From NCBI GenBank assembly GCA_018666295.1, contig JABIZW010000219.1:1-11106 (forward strand): DNA of 11,106 bases, in the 5' to 3' direction. The number at the start of each line of letters is the position of its first letter. The first letter of the stretch is position 1. Positions 1-6,712 of this stretch are shown piece by piece. This stretch comes from Halieaceae bacterium (GTDB lineage Bacteria; Pseudomonadota; Gammaproteobacteria; Pseudomonadales; Halieaceae). Under the pieces are notes generated by a model. It was not told the origin of the DNA and did not search any database. It worked only from the letters and a program-made list of their open reading frames with translations. Made by a program: the position numbers and the translations under genes.

Positions 1-62
1 AGTACTTTAATGCTGGACGAATCGTAACTCGTCTCTTCGGCGCCTGGTGTGGTGTCTTCCAT
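1..62 (-). CDS. gyrB: DNA gyrase subunit B, N-terminal fragment (cut by window edge)
   Basis: Only the first 20 codons are inside the window. They read MEDTTPGAEE then TSYDSSSIKV, and the YDSSSIKVL stretch is the familiar start of GyrB just before its ATPase domain. GyrB is the ATP-binding subunit of DNA gyrase, which introduces negative supercoils ahead of replication and transcription. The ATG (62-60 on the minus strand) has a good Shine-Dalgarno AGGAG at 72-68, six bases upstream. It lies 24 bases after the recF stop, so it is probably the last gene of the dnaA-dnaN-recF-gyrB unit. Identification is from the short but distinctive N-terminus plus context. Confidence 0.93.
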   Translation of the reverse strand, partial: MEDTTPGAEETSYDSSSIKV

Positions 63-67
63 GAGAT

Positions 68-72
68 CTCCT
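68..72 (-). promoter_or_regulatory. Shine-Dalgarno site of gyrB
   Basis: The minus strand reads AGGAG six bases before the gyrB ATG. It is the clearest ribosome binding site in the left-hand gene cluster and fixes the gyrB start. Confidence 0.75.
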
Positions 73-86
73 GTCAGTGGCTTCTA

Positions 87-1175
87 TTATGCCATTTTAT
101 TGGCGCTCGTGAGCACCCCTTGTTCCACGTGGAACACATCAGTCACATAATGCTTAAGCCCCTGCGTGGTATCGCTCAAAGAGACCATTGTTGCGAGCAC
201 CTGTGCGTCTTCGGCCGCCAATACGCCAAATATTGCCTGAGCATTAGTGGCGTCAAGCTCCGCTCCAACGTCGTCGAGGAGGTAAACCGGAGACCGGTGG
301 GTGGTTTCTTTAAGCACGCGGCCCTGTGCAATCCTTATCGCAGACATCAGAACCTTCATTTGGCCGCGGGACAACACGTCATTGGCCAAGCCGCCCGCCA
401 CAAAACAAGCCAAATCACCTCGGTGGGGTCCGACTTGTGTATGCCCTCGGTCGATATCGCTCGATCGATTCGACTCTAAGGCCAAGGCAAACGGCATCCC
501 GTCCTTCCAGCCCGACCTCAAGGCAAGCCGCAATGACGGGAAATCAACCTTCATTTCCTCAAGCACCCCGAGCAATTGTGTTGCTAATAGGTCAATAGCA
601 CGGGCCCTTGAGCAATAAAACTGGTCCCCCAAAACAGCCAACTCCGCAACCCACGCCGCATCATCATCAACCATACCCTTACGAAGCAGTGCATTACGTT
701 GTTTGAGCACTTGATAATATCGCTGCCAAACACCAACAAATGAATGTTCCACGTGGAACACCAATTGATCCACCAGCTTGCGACGGGCTTCAGGCCCCTC
801 ACGCAAAACGTCCAGCGTGTTTGCGTTAATCAAGATCAAAGGAAGCTCATGCGCCAAAGTTGAAAGCGCTTTCACGGGCTTCCCCGCCATGCGAACCTCT
901 CCCCCACCTTCGCGCAAGCGCTTCACACCCACAACGGACTCTGGCCCACCATGGCGGAAGCGACCGACCACCTGAAAGTGCGGGGCCTTTTCTTGAATAA
1001 CTTTACTTGAGTGATGACTGGTAAACGGCTTCCCCGTACCCAACACGTGGACCGCATCCAGCACGGTGGTCTTTCCCGCACCATTAGGTCCGACAAAGGC
1101 CGAAATCCCGGACCGCAGGTCAACTGATGCGGCACTAATATTCCGGAGGTTTTCTATCGAGAGCTGCGTAAGCAA
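87..1175 (-). CDS. recF: DNA replication and repair protein RecF
   Basis: RecF is an SMC/ABC-like ATPase that, with RecO and RecR, loads RecA at single-strand gaps and helps restart stalled forks. The 362-residue protein matches the family length. Visible motifs are the N-terminal LSIENLRN strand, Walker A GPNGAGKT (29-36), TQVGPHRGD (246-254), the ABC signature LSRGQMK (268-274) and Walker B VYLLDDVGAELD (297-308). The start is a TTG at 1175-1173. No other usable in-frame start lies between it and the dnaN stop 17 bases upstream, and the protein then begins exactly where family members do. The gene sits between dnaN and gyrB, probably in one transcript. Unusually, two perfect parS palindromes are embedded in it, encoding FHVE at 140-143 and 348-351. 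Confidence 0.97.
   Translation of the reverse strand: MLTQLSIENLRNISAASVDLRSGISAFVGPNGAGKTTVLDAVHVLGTGKPFTSHHSSKVIQEKAPHFQVVGRFRHGGPESVVGVKRLREGGGEVRMAGKPVKALSTLAHELPLILINANTLDVLREGPEARRKLVDQLVFHVEHSFVGVWQRYYQVLKQRNALLRKGMVDDDAAWVAELAVLGDQFYCSRARAIDLLATQLLGVLEEMKVDFPSLRLALRSGWKDGMPFALALESNRSSDIDRGHTQVGPHRGDLACFVAGGLANDVLSRGQMKVLMSAIRIAQGRVLKETTHRSPVYLLDDVGAELDATNAQAIFGVLAAEDAQVLATMVSLSDTTQGLKHYVTDVFHVEQGVLTSANKMA
121..136. other. parS centromere-like site 1 (within the 3' end of recF)
   Basis: TGTTCCACGTGGAACA is a perfect 16-bp palindrome. It matches the chromosomal parS consensus TGTTNCACGTGNAACA bound by ParB. It overlaps the recF codons for FHVE near the C-terminus. A chance match is unlikely because a second identical copy lies 608 bp upstream in the same gene and parA lies at the right end of the window. 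Confidence 0.9.
745..760. other. parS centromere-like site 2 (within recF)
   Basis: This is a second exact copy of TGTTCCACGTGGAACA, encoding FHVE at RecF residues 140-143. Chromosomal parS sites typically cluster near the origin, where ParB nucleates and SMC is recruited. Both copies are about 7.5-8 kb from the proposed oriC in the mnmE-mnmG gap and about 3-4 kb from the dnaA-rpmH gap. Confidence 0.9.
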
Positions 1176-1192
1176 TGGGTGTTCAACAAACC

Positions 1193-2305
1193 TTATAAGC
1201 GCATGGGCATCACAACGTAAAGCGCCTCTGCGTCTGCCTCACCGCCGGCGTCACCGTCCTCAACAAGCGCAGAGCTTGCCGAGTCTGACAGTGACATACG
1301 CACCGTGGACCCCGAAAGAACACCTAGCACATCGAGTAGGTAACTCACATTAAAGCCAACCTCCAAAGCGTCCCCGGAGTAATCAACAGGAACCATTTCT
1401 TCAGCCTGCTCTTGTTCAGGATTGTTCGCTGTTATTTCCAGTGAACCATTGGTCAGCGCCAGCCGCACTCCGCGATACTTTTCGTTTGAGAGAATCGCCG
1501 TGCGCGTGAACGCTTGACGAAGTTCTGTTCGATCGCCCGTAACAGTCTTATCAGGCGATCTTGGCAACACCCGCTCATACTCTGGGAACTTCCCATCAAT
1601 CAACTTAGAGGTAAAAGTGAACTGATCCGTCGCCGCTCGTATGTGGTTTGACCCCACCGTCAACGTGACTGATCCATCAACATCGAGAAGCCTTGAAAGC
1701 TCTAAAATTCCCTTGCGCGGCACAATGACTGACTTATCCTCGGCCTCTACTTGGCCTGGCGCTGTGCACAGTGCGAGCCGGTGGCCGTCCGTGGCAACAA
1801 AACGAAGTCGTCCTTCTTTTATTTCCATATACATGCCGTTGAGGTAGTAGCGCACATCTTGTTGCGCCATAGCAAAACCCGTGCGATCAATCATTTGGCG
1901 CACCAACGTCTGAGCCAGCTCTAAATCTATCTCGCCCTCTCCCGCCTCTACCGTTGGGAACTCCGCAGCGGGCAATGTAGATAAGGTAAAGCGACTTCGC
2001 CCGGCCTTTACAGTCACGCGTCCATCTTCAACACTAAAAGCAATATCGACGCCGTCCGGCAAACTTTTGCAAATATCGACTAATTTTCGCGCTGGAACAG
2101 TAATGTCGCCGTCAGGACCGTCATTTTGAACCTCGATACGCCCGACCAACTCGACTTCTAAATCGGTACCGGTTAAAGACAAGCGACTGCCTTCTAAGCT
2201 CAGTAACACATTTGAAAGAATAGGCAGTGTTTGACGACGCTCTACAACGCCTGCCACCAAGTTTAAAGGCTTTATCAGCGCATCCCGCGATACTGAAAAC
2301 TTCAT
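1193..2305 (-). CDS. dnaN: DNA polymerase III beta subunit (sliding clamp)
   Basis: DnaN forms a dimeric ring around DNA that tethers polymerase III and other clamp-binding proteins. The 370-residue product begins MKFSVSRDALIKPLNLVAGVV and ends LYVVMPMRL, the classic clamp N- and C-termini. The three repeated clamp folds span the length. E. coli DnaN is 366 residues. The small excess here includes an acidic, Ala/Gly-rich loop (about 349-361, EDGDAGGEADAEA) just before the C-terminal strand. The start ATG is at 2305-2303, preceded by a modest purine tract (AGAGAG). The gene lies 37 bp after dnaA and 17 bp before recF, with no terminator-like hairpin between, which fits cotranscription with dnaA. 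Confidence 0.98.
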   Translation of the reverse strand: MKFSVSRDALIKPLNLVAGVVERRQTLPILSNVLLSLEGSRLSLTGTDLEVELVGRIEVQNDGPDGDITVPARKLVDICKSLPDGVDIAFSVEDGRVTVKAGRSRFTLSTLPAAEFPTVEAGEGEIDLELAQTLVRQMIDRTGFAMAQQDVRYYLNGMYMEIKEGRLRFVATDGHRLALCTAPGQVEAEDKSVIVPRKGILELSRLLDVDGSVTLTVGSNHIRAATDQFTFTSKLIDGKFPEYERVLPRSPDKTVTGDRTELRQAFTRTAILSNEKYRGVRLALTNGSLEITANNPEQEQAEEMVPVDYSGDALEVGFNVSYLLDVLGVLSGSTVRMSLSDSASSALVEDGDAGGEADAEALYVVMPMRL

Positions 2306-2342
2306 TCGTACTATCTCTCTTTTTTAAGCTTACATGCCGCGA

Positions 2343-3800
2343 CTAAGTCGTCAGCGAACGCAGCAGGTTTTTGTAATCTTCACTAATATCCGTCGTTGTC
2401 TCACGTAACTCCGCTATCTTACGACAAGCATGCAGCACTGTCGTGTGGTCTCTTCCCCCAAACGCATCACCAATTTCCGGGAGGCTGTGATTGGTCACCT
2501 CTTTTGCCAGCGCCATTGCCACTTGCCGCGGACGTGCGACCGAGCGATTACGCCGTTTTGACAAGAGATCAGCCACCTTAATTTTATAATAATCAGCGAC
2601 GGTCCGCTTTATATTTTCTAAAGACACTTGTTTGTCTTGGAGCGCTAGTAAGTCCTTTAAAGACTCTTTAATAAGGTCAATATCAAAGGGCCGACCTGTA
2701 AAGTTAGCGCTCGCGATCACCCGCTTCAGTGCCCCCTCAAGCTCTCGAACGTTAGACCGAATACGCTTCGCTATGAAAAACGCGGCCTCGTGTGACATCG
2801 TTATGCCTGATTGTTCGGCTTTTTTCATCAAAATAGCGACACGCGTCTCGAGCTCCGGCGGTTCCACTGCAACCGTCAAACCCCACCCAAAGCGACTTTT
2901 TAAGCGCTCTTCCACCCCATCAATCTCTTTGGGATATCGATCGCTGGTTAAAATCATTTGTTGTCCGCCCTCTAACAAGGCATTAAACGTGTGGAAAAAC
3001 TCTTCTTGGCTTCTGTCTTTGTTTGCAAAAAATTGAATATCGTCAATGAGCAGTGCATCCACCGACCGGTAAAAGCGCTTGAAATCATTTATCGCGTTCA
3101 ACTGTAGCGCCTTCACCATGTCAGCAACAAAGCGCTCACTGTGCAAATAAACAATTTTCGCATCGGGTTTTCGCTGACGAAGTGCATTACCAACGGCGTG
3201 CATTAAGTGTGTTTTGCCAAGACCAACACCGCCGTAAAGAAAAAGCGGGTTGTAGGCGTCACCAGGACTCTCTGCCACCTGCTGTGCAGCTGCCACCGCC
3301 AACTGATTGCTTTTTCCTTGAACAAAGTTGTCAAAGGTATACCCGTTCACCAAATTATGCTGGTGCGTCGGCACAATAATGGCAGGCGCAACCCTCTGTG
3401 AGGTCGGCGGTGTATCAGAAAAAGAGCTGCGACTAAACACCTCCGAATCTTTGCGGCCACCGCCGTCACCTATACCACTCGATTGCGCACTTCCAGTGAT
3501 TCCAATTTGACGGTGTGCCGTATCTTGGCCAGAAATAACACTGATCGGCAGCTGATTCCCAGGTGACCCTAGCGACGCCAAACACGCGGATATCTTTTGG
3601 CTGTACTTTTCCTCCACGAAATCTCGTATAAATCGATTCGGCGCTCTAAGGACAAACGCGCGATGGTCATCGACTGCCGTTAATGGGCGGACCCATGTGT
3701 TAAATTGAACCTCCGGGACCTCGCGTTTCAACGACTCGAGACACCGTGCCCACAACGCATTGTTTGAGGGGGTGGTTAATGAAGATGGTGCGCTTTGCAT
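2343..3800 (-). CDS. dnaA: Chromosomal replication initiator protein DnaA
   Basis: DnaA is the AAA+ ATPase that binds DnaA boxes, melts the origin and recruits the DnaB helicase. Domain I (about 15-90) carries the FNTWVRPL motif. A Gly/Ser-rich, low-complexity linker spans about 91-148. The AAA+ domain has Walker A GGVGLGKTH (190-198), Walker B LLIDDIQ (250-256) and box VII RLKSRF (299-304). The C-terminal helix-turn-helix domain has the signature GGRDHTTVLHACRKI (448-462). The length of 485 is normal. The chosen ATG at 3800 gives about ten extra residues before the conserved LW. A TTG at codon 16 is an alternative start, but it lacks a ribosome binding site. The gene reads away from the 3801-4245 interval, whose DnaA boxes suggest autoregulation. 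Confidence 0.98.
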   Translation of the reverse strand: MQSAPSSLTTPSNNALWARCLESLKREVPEVQFNTWVRPLTAVDDHRAFVLRAPNRFIRDFVEEKYSQKISACLASLGSPGNQLPISVISGQDTAHRQIGITGSAQSSGIGDGGGRKDSEVFSRSSFSDTPPTSQRVAPAIIVPTHQHNLVNGYTFDNFVQGKSNQLAVAAAQQVAESPGDAYNPLFLYGGVGLGKTHLMHAVGNALRQRKPDAKIVYLHSERFVADMVKALQLNAINDFKRFYRSVDALLIDDIQFFANKDRSQEEFFHTFNALLEGGQQMILTSDRYPKEIDGVEERLKSRFGWGLTVAVEPPELETRVAILMKKAEQSGITMSHEAAFFIAKRIRSNVRELEGALKRVIASANFTGRPFDIDLIKESLKDLLALQDKQVSLENIKRTVADYYKIKVADLLSKRRNRSVARPRQVAMALAKEVTNHSLPEIGDAFGGRDHTTVLHACRKIAELRETTTDISEDYKNLLRSLTT

Positions 3801-3931
3801 TTTCTGCTGTTCTCTTTATATTTTTTAGCGCTTGTGACGTGCGCACCATGGGCAGTGGCTTGAGAAACACTCACAGCGAATCTATACGGACTAGTTATCC
3901 ACACATTTATCTTCACTTCAACAAAAATTAA
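3779..3931 (+). CDS. Possible small lipoprotein-like ORF antisense to the dnaA start (doubtful)
   Basis: A 50-codon frame begins at ATG 3779, just after a G-rich tract (GAGGGGGTGG) that could act as a ribosome binding site. Its start reads MKMVRFAFSAVLFIFFSACD: a basic N-region, a hydrophobic stretch and a lipobox-like FSAC, with Asp at position +2. The remaining 30 residues are polar and match no family I recognise. It overlaps the dnaA start codon in antisense and runs across the dnaA leader and a DnaA box. The hydrophobic stretch may simply reflect T-rich DNA. I consider it more likely spurious than real and record it because the start looks organised. Confidence 0.14.
   Translation: MKMVRFAFSAVLFIFFSACDVRTMGSGLRNTHSESIRTSYPHIYLHFNKN
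3894..3921 (-). promoter_or_regulatory. Candidate dnaA promoter overlapping a DnaA box
   Basis: On the minus strand a -35 TTGAAG (3921-3916) and a -10 GATAAC (3899-3894) are separated by 16 bp. Each matches four of six sigma-70 positions. The -10 overlaps the perfect DnaA box at 3895-3903, so DnaA binding would occlude RNA polymerase. That would fit classic dnaA autorepression. The leader would be about 87 bases. The promoter call is moderate, but the overlap is directly visible. Confidence 0.45.
3895..3903 (+). promoter_or_regulatory. DnaA box, perfect (TTATCCACA)
   Basis: This is an exact match to the strongest DnaA box sequence, on the plus strand, upstream of dnaA and within its candidate promoter. 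Confidence 0.85.
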
Positions 3932-3953
3932 ATTGATTTAAATCAATTGGTTA
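3931..3953. promoter_or_regulatory. 18-bp palindrome with FNR-type core and overlapping IHF-type site
   Basis: AATTGATTTAAATCAATT (3931-3948) is a perfect 18-bp palindrome. Its centre TTGATTTAAATCAA (3933-3946) fits the FNR/Anr consensus TTGATNNNNATCAA exactly. The right half runs into AATCAATTGGTTA (3941-3953), an exact match to the IHF consensus WATCAANNNNTTR. IHF bends origin DNA between DnaA boxes in E. coli, and this site lies between the two perfect boxes here. Which protein binds, if any, cannot be told from sequence. Confidence 0.5.
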
Positions 3954-4011
3954 GCGGTTTTTTTGGGGAAAGGCAAGAAAAACAAAAATGCAATCGTTTT
4001 TTTGTTTTATC

Positions 4012-4020
4012 TGTGGATAA
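4012..4020 (-). promoter_or_regulatory. DnaA box, perfect (TTATCCACA on minus strand)
   Basis: The plus strand reads TGTGGATAA, so the box is an exact consensus match facing the one at 3895-3903 across about 110 bp that contains the IHF-type site and A- and T-rich DNA. Confidence 0.85.
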
Positions 4021-4022
4021 GT

Positions 4023-4031
4023 TTTGAATAA
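4023..4031 (-). promoter_or_regulatory. Near-consensus DnaA box (TTATTCAAA)
   Basis: It has one mismatch to TTATNCACA, of the same kind as the weak E. coli box TTATCCAAA. It lies two bases beyond the perfect box at 4012-4020 in the same orientation, which would favour cooperative binding. Confidence 0.4.
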
Positions 4032-4108
4032 CTTATGGATCAATTGTGACAAAAATCCTTTTCTCAAGGCGCTCACAATATCTAACGCCTACCACAGTAG
4101 ACGCTTAT

Positions 4109-4126
4109 CGTTAGTGACCACTAACG
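4109..4126. repeat. 18-bp inverted repeat, 8-bp perfect arms
   Basis: CGTTAGTG and CACTAACG flank a two-base centre (AC). No T-run follows on either strand, so it is not a typical terminator. It lies 51 bp upstream of the rpmH -35 and could be an operator, but I recognise no matching regulator. Confidence 0.5.
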
Positions 4127-4176
4127 CACAAAAAAGGCGTGTGAAATTAGCACAATAATTTTTCTAGGGTTTTCCC

Positions 4177-4205
4177 TTGCCACGTCACTTGACCCTACCT
4201 ATACT
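4177..4205 (+). promoter_or_regulatory. rpmH operon promoter (sigma-70 type)
   Basis: TTGCCA (4177-4182, five of six) and TATACT (4200-4205, five of six) are separated by exactly 17 bp. The predicted start is near 4212, giving a leader of about 34 bases. The discriminator after the -10 is all G/C for seven bases (CGCCCCC), the kind associated with stringent (ppGpp) control of ribosomal promoters. It is the best promoter in the window. Confidence 0.8.
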
Positions 4206-4245
4206 TCCGCCCCCTTACTAGAAGCACCGCTCTGAAGGTCTGACA

Positions 4246-4380
4246 ATGAAGCGTACTTTCCAACCCAGCGTACTCAAGAGAAAGCGTAACCATGGCTTCC
4301 GTGCACGCATGGCGACTAAAAACGGCCGAAAAGTACTCGCTCGCCGTCGAGCTCGTGGGCGCATCCGCCTCTCTGCATAA
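4246..4380 (+). CDS. rpmH: 50S ribosomal protein L34
   Basis: L34 is a small basic protein of the large ribosomal subunit. The 44-residue frame begins MKRTFQPSVLKRKRNHGFRA and continues through RMATKNGRKVLARRRARGR, nearly identical to the universal L34 sequence. Its length agrees with the usual 44-46. The start ATG is seven bases after a clear GAAGG (4234-4238). It is the first gene of the rpmH-rnpA-yidD-yidC-mnmE group and is driven by the strong promoter at 4177-4205. The next gene follows after 12 bases. Confidence 0.98.
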   Translation: MKRTFQPSVLKRKRNHGFRARMATKNGRKVLARRRARGRIRLSA

Positions 4381-4392
4381 GGCCGGTCGGAC

Positions 4393-4752
4393 ATGAGTCT
4401 CATGTCCCATAAATTCCCTAAATCTTCCCGTCTACTCAATGCGGGCGACTACTCGCTGGTTTTCAACAAGACGACAGCACGTGCTGCTGCTGGCGCCGGA
4501 ACCGTAATTGGTGTCAAGAGCGAGCGTCCAGACTCTCGGCTCGGCATTATTGTTGCAAAGAAAAATGTAAAACTGGCTGCGCAGCGTAACCGAGTGAAAC
4601 GCATTGTTCGTGACTATTTCCGACGCCACCCGCTTGCAGAACCCATGGATATTATCTTTCTGGCTCGAAAAGGCGTCGCGGAACGAACAAACCAAGACCT
4701 TTGTAGTGACCTTTCAAAGATTTGGCGAAAACTAGATCAACAACAAAAATGA
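4393..4752 (+). CDS. rnpA: Ribonuclease P protein component
   Basis: RnpA is the basic protein subunit that assists the RNase P RNA in cleaving 5' leaders from precursor tRNAs. The 119-residue product carries the family core: an aromatic N-terminal region (FPKSSRLLNAGDYSLVF), then LGIIVAKKNVK and the RNR signature QRNRVKRIVRDYFR (84-97), followed by DIIFLARKGVA. The length is typical. The start could be ATG 4393 or ATG 4402, and neither has a strong ribosome binding site, so translation is probably coupled to rpmH 12 bases upstream. The stop overlaps the yidD start (ATGA, 4749-4752). Confidence 0.96.
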   Translation: MSLMSHKFPKSSRLLNAGDYSLVFNKTTARAAAGAGTVIGVKSERPDSRLGIIVAKKNVKLAAQRNRVKRIVRDYFRRHPLAEPMDIIFLARKGVAERTNQDLCSDLSKIWRKLDQQQK

Positions 4753-5042
4753 TCACGTCGTTCGCGCGCTTACTGTCATCGTTGGTATCTAGGGTTTTAA
4801 CCGGCCTCATTCGTGCCTATCAGATCGCATTCAGCCCATTTCTCGGATCAAATTGCCGCTATCATCCGACATGTTCGGCTTATGCGATTAGCGCCGTAGA
4901 GAGCCACGGTCCATTTTCAGGTAGCATTCTTGCAGTAAAACGCATTTGCCGCTGTCATCCGTGGGCCGACGGCGGTTATGATCCGGTTCCTGAAAAACAC
5001 AATGCATTACAAGACAACGAGCGCCAAAAGCCGAGGACCTAA
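4749..5042 (+). CDS. yidD: Membrane protein insertion efficiency factor YidD
   Basis: YidD is a small, membrane-associated protein thought to assist YidC in inserting membrane proteins. The hallmark motifs are present: a hydrophobic or amphipathic N-terminus, RAYQIAFSPFLGSNCRYHPTC and the distal CRCHPWADGGYDPVP, with Cys pairs at about 38/44 and 69/71. I start it at ATG 4749, which overlaps the rnpA stop by four bases (ATGA). An in-frame ATG at 4722 would add nine polar residues and overlap rnpA further, unlike the family. The product is 97 residues, slightly longer than E. coli (85) because of a hydrophilic C-terminal tail. The stop shares one base with the yidC start (TAATG). Confidence 0.94.
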   Translation: MITSFARLLSSLVSRVLTGLIRAYQIAFSPFLGSNCRYHPTCSAYAISAVESHGPFSGSILAVKRICRCHPWADGGYDPVPEKHNALQDNERQKPRT

Positions 5043-6703
5043 TGGACCCTGTACGATTACTGCTAATAAGCTCGACCGCCGTAGTATCACTCTTGCTGCT
5101 GATTGAATGGAACCAGTACTCTGATAGCCATAAGAAGCAACAAAGCGACCTCTACGCTGCGGCCGTATTGGAAAGGCCTGCGACCGAGGAAAAATCGTCC
5201 TTTTCTGCCATTGACGAGGGCATTCCCTCAGTTTCAGCACCAGTAACGACCCTCACAGAAACCCGCGATCAGGCCGCCTCTTTCTTCCTGAATACCGACA
5301 CAATAAACCTCGCGATTTCCATGGACGGGGGCGACATTACTGGTGCCTCCCTCCCTAAGTTTCCAGTCCGTCTAGACACCCCTGATCAGCCGTTCCGATT
5401 ACTCGAAAACAATGCATTGAGAACGTATGTCGCACAGACAGGCCTTATCGGACCTGACGGGATTGACGCCAGCGGGGACCGCGCACGTTATGTCAGTCAG
5501 GGCATCGACCTCGGCGCCGATGGCAGCCACACCTTAACGCTTGCGTGGATAGGCAACGACCCCCTCGGTCTTCAGGTGTTCAAGCAAATTACCGCCTATG
5601 ACAACCAGTATTTGGTAAACGTCACGTTTGATATTCGCAACAACAGCAGACAGTCCGTCGATGTCACGTCATTCGCGCAGCTCAAACGAGATAACTCTGA
5701 AGCGCCAGACGCCAACGTCGGTTTCGGCGTAAGCCCGTACCTCGGCGCCGCGCTTACGCAGCCAGAAGAGCGATACACAAAACTGACGTTCTCTGATTTA
5801 CAAGATGAGCCCTTTTCAAAGAACTTGCCCGCAGGATGGGTCGCGATACTTCAACACTACTTCGTCTCCGCCTGGATTCCTTCACAAACGGAGTCACATG
5901 ACTTCTTCGCAAGCCAACTATCAAACGGCGATAACGTCATTGGCTATAAAAATGCCGGTGTCAGCATTGACGCTGGCGACCAACATACCATTTCTCAACG
6001 CCTTTACGTCGGCCCAAAAGATCAGGTGGTTTTAGGTGACTTGGCCGAAAACTTAGACCTCGTTATCGATTACGGGTGGCTCTGGTGGTTAGCTCAGCCC
6101 TTATTTTGGTTGCTTACGCTGATTCAGTCCTTTGTTGTTAATTGGGGGCTCGCCATTATTATTCTTACCATTTTCGTAAAACTCGCCTTTTTCCGCTTGT
6201 CGGCTGCAAGCTATAAATCAATGGCTAAGATGCGTACCGTACAGCCTAAAATTCAAAGTATTCGCGACCAATACGCCGAAGATAAAGCCAAGCAACAGCA
6301 AGCAATGATGGAGCTCTGGAAGAAAGAAAAAATTAATCCGATGGGCGGATGCCTGCCTATGCTGATTCAAATGCCTGTCTTCATTGCCCTGTACTGGGTG
6401 CTGCTTGAATCTGTCGAGCTGCGACATGCTCCCTTTATTTTATGGATTAATGATCTTTCAGCCATGGATCCCTACTTCATATTACCGCTCTTAATGGGCA
6501 TCAGCATGTACCTCATGCAGCGCCTCAACCCCGCGCCACCGGATCCTATGCAAGCAAAAATAATGCAGTACATGCCCATTGCTTTCACATTTTTGATGAT
6601 GTGGTTCCCAGCAGGCTTAGTATTGTATTGGCTTTGCAATAACCTACTGTCCTTTGCTCAGCAGTACATTGTTACGCGGCAAATTGAACAGGCTGCTCGT
6701 TAA
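5042..6703 (+). CDS. yidC: Membrane protein insertase YidC
   Basis: YidC inserts and folds inner-membrane proteins, alone or with SecYEG. The 553-residue product has the gammaproteobacterial layout: an N-terminal transmembrane segment (about 4-22), a large periplasmic beta domain (about 60-335), then the conserved insertase core with membrane segments near 350-385, 436-457, 473-492 and 510-545. Core motifs are INPMGGCLPMLIQMPVFIAL (431-450) and WFPAGLVLYW (521-530). The position equivalent to the conserved groove Arg of E. coli is Lys380 (TIFVK), a conservative change that I believe is also present in pseudomonads. GAGGA (5033-5037) precedes the ATG, which overlaps the yidD stop. There is no basic C-terminal tail. 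Confidence 0.98.
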   Translation: MDPVRLLLISSTAVVSLLLLIEWNQYSDSHKKQQSDLYAAAVLERPATEEKSSFSAIDEGIPSVSAPVTTLTETRDQAASFFLNTDTINLAISMDGGDITGASLPKFPVRLDTPDQPFRLLENNALRTYVAQTGLIGPDGIDASGDRARYVSQGIDLGADGSHTLTLAWIGNDPLGLQVFKQITAYDNQYLVNVTFDIRNNSRQSVDVTSFAQLKRDNSEAPDANVGFGVSPYLGAALTQPEERYTKLTFSDLQDEPFSKNLPAGWVAILQHYFVSAWIPSQTESHDFFASQLSNGDNVIGYKNAGVSIDAGDQHTISQRLYVGPKDQVVLGDLAENLDLVIDYGWLWWLAQPLFWLLTLIQSFVVNWGLAIIILTIFVKLAFFRLSAASYKSMAKMRTVQPKIQSIRDQYAEDKAKQQQAMMELWKKEKINPMGGCLPMLIQMPVFIALYWVLLESVELRHAPFILWINDLSAMDPYFILPLLMGISMYLMQRLNPAPPDPMQAKIMQYMPIAFTFLMMWFPAGLVLYWLCNNLLSFAQQYIVTRQIEQAAR

Positions 6704-6712
6704 AAAAACCGC

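Larger units (their letters stand above)
3801..4245. other. dnaA-rpmH intergenic control region, possible secondary DnaA-binding locus
   Basis: This 445-bp gene-free interval separates the divergent dnaA and rpmH units. It holds a perfect DnaA box on each strand (3895-3903 and 4012-4020), a near-consensus box (4023-4031), an 18-bp A+T palindrome with an overlapping IHF-type match (3931-3953), A- and T-rich tracts around 3977-4010, an 18-bp inverted repeat (4109-4126) and a strong rpmH promoter (4177-4205). In Pseudomonas this gap is the replication origin. Here base skew favours the mnmE-mnmG gap instead, so control of dnaA or a secondary role is my preferred reading. Confidence 0.6.

Noticed and set aside
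4473..4486. CAGCACGTGCTG palindrome inside rnpA and other CACGTG hexamers (about 1046, 7869) as further parS sites.
   Set aside because: The flanks do not match TGTTNCACGTGNAACA. Only the central hexamer is shared.
4722..4748. Upstream ATG giving yidD nine more residues.
   Set aside because: The extension is polar, lies inside rnpA and is not like family N-termini. The ATGA-coupled start at 4749 fits better.
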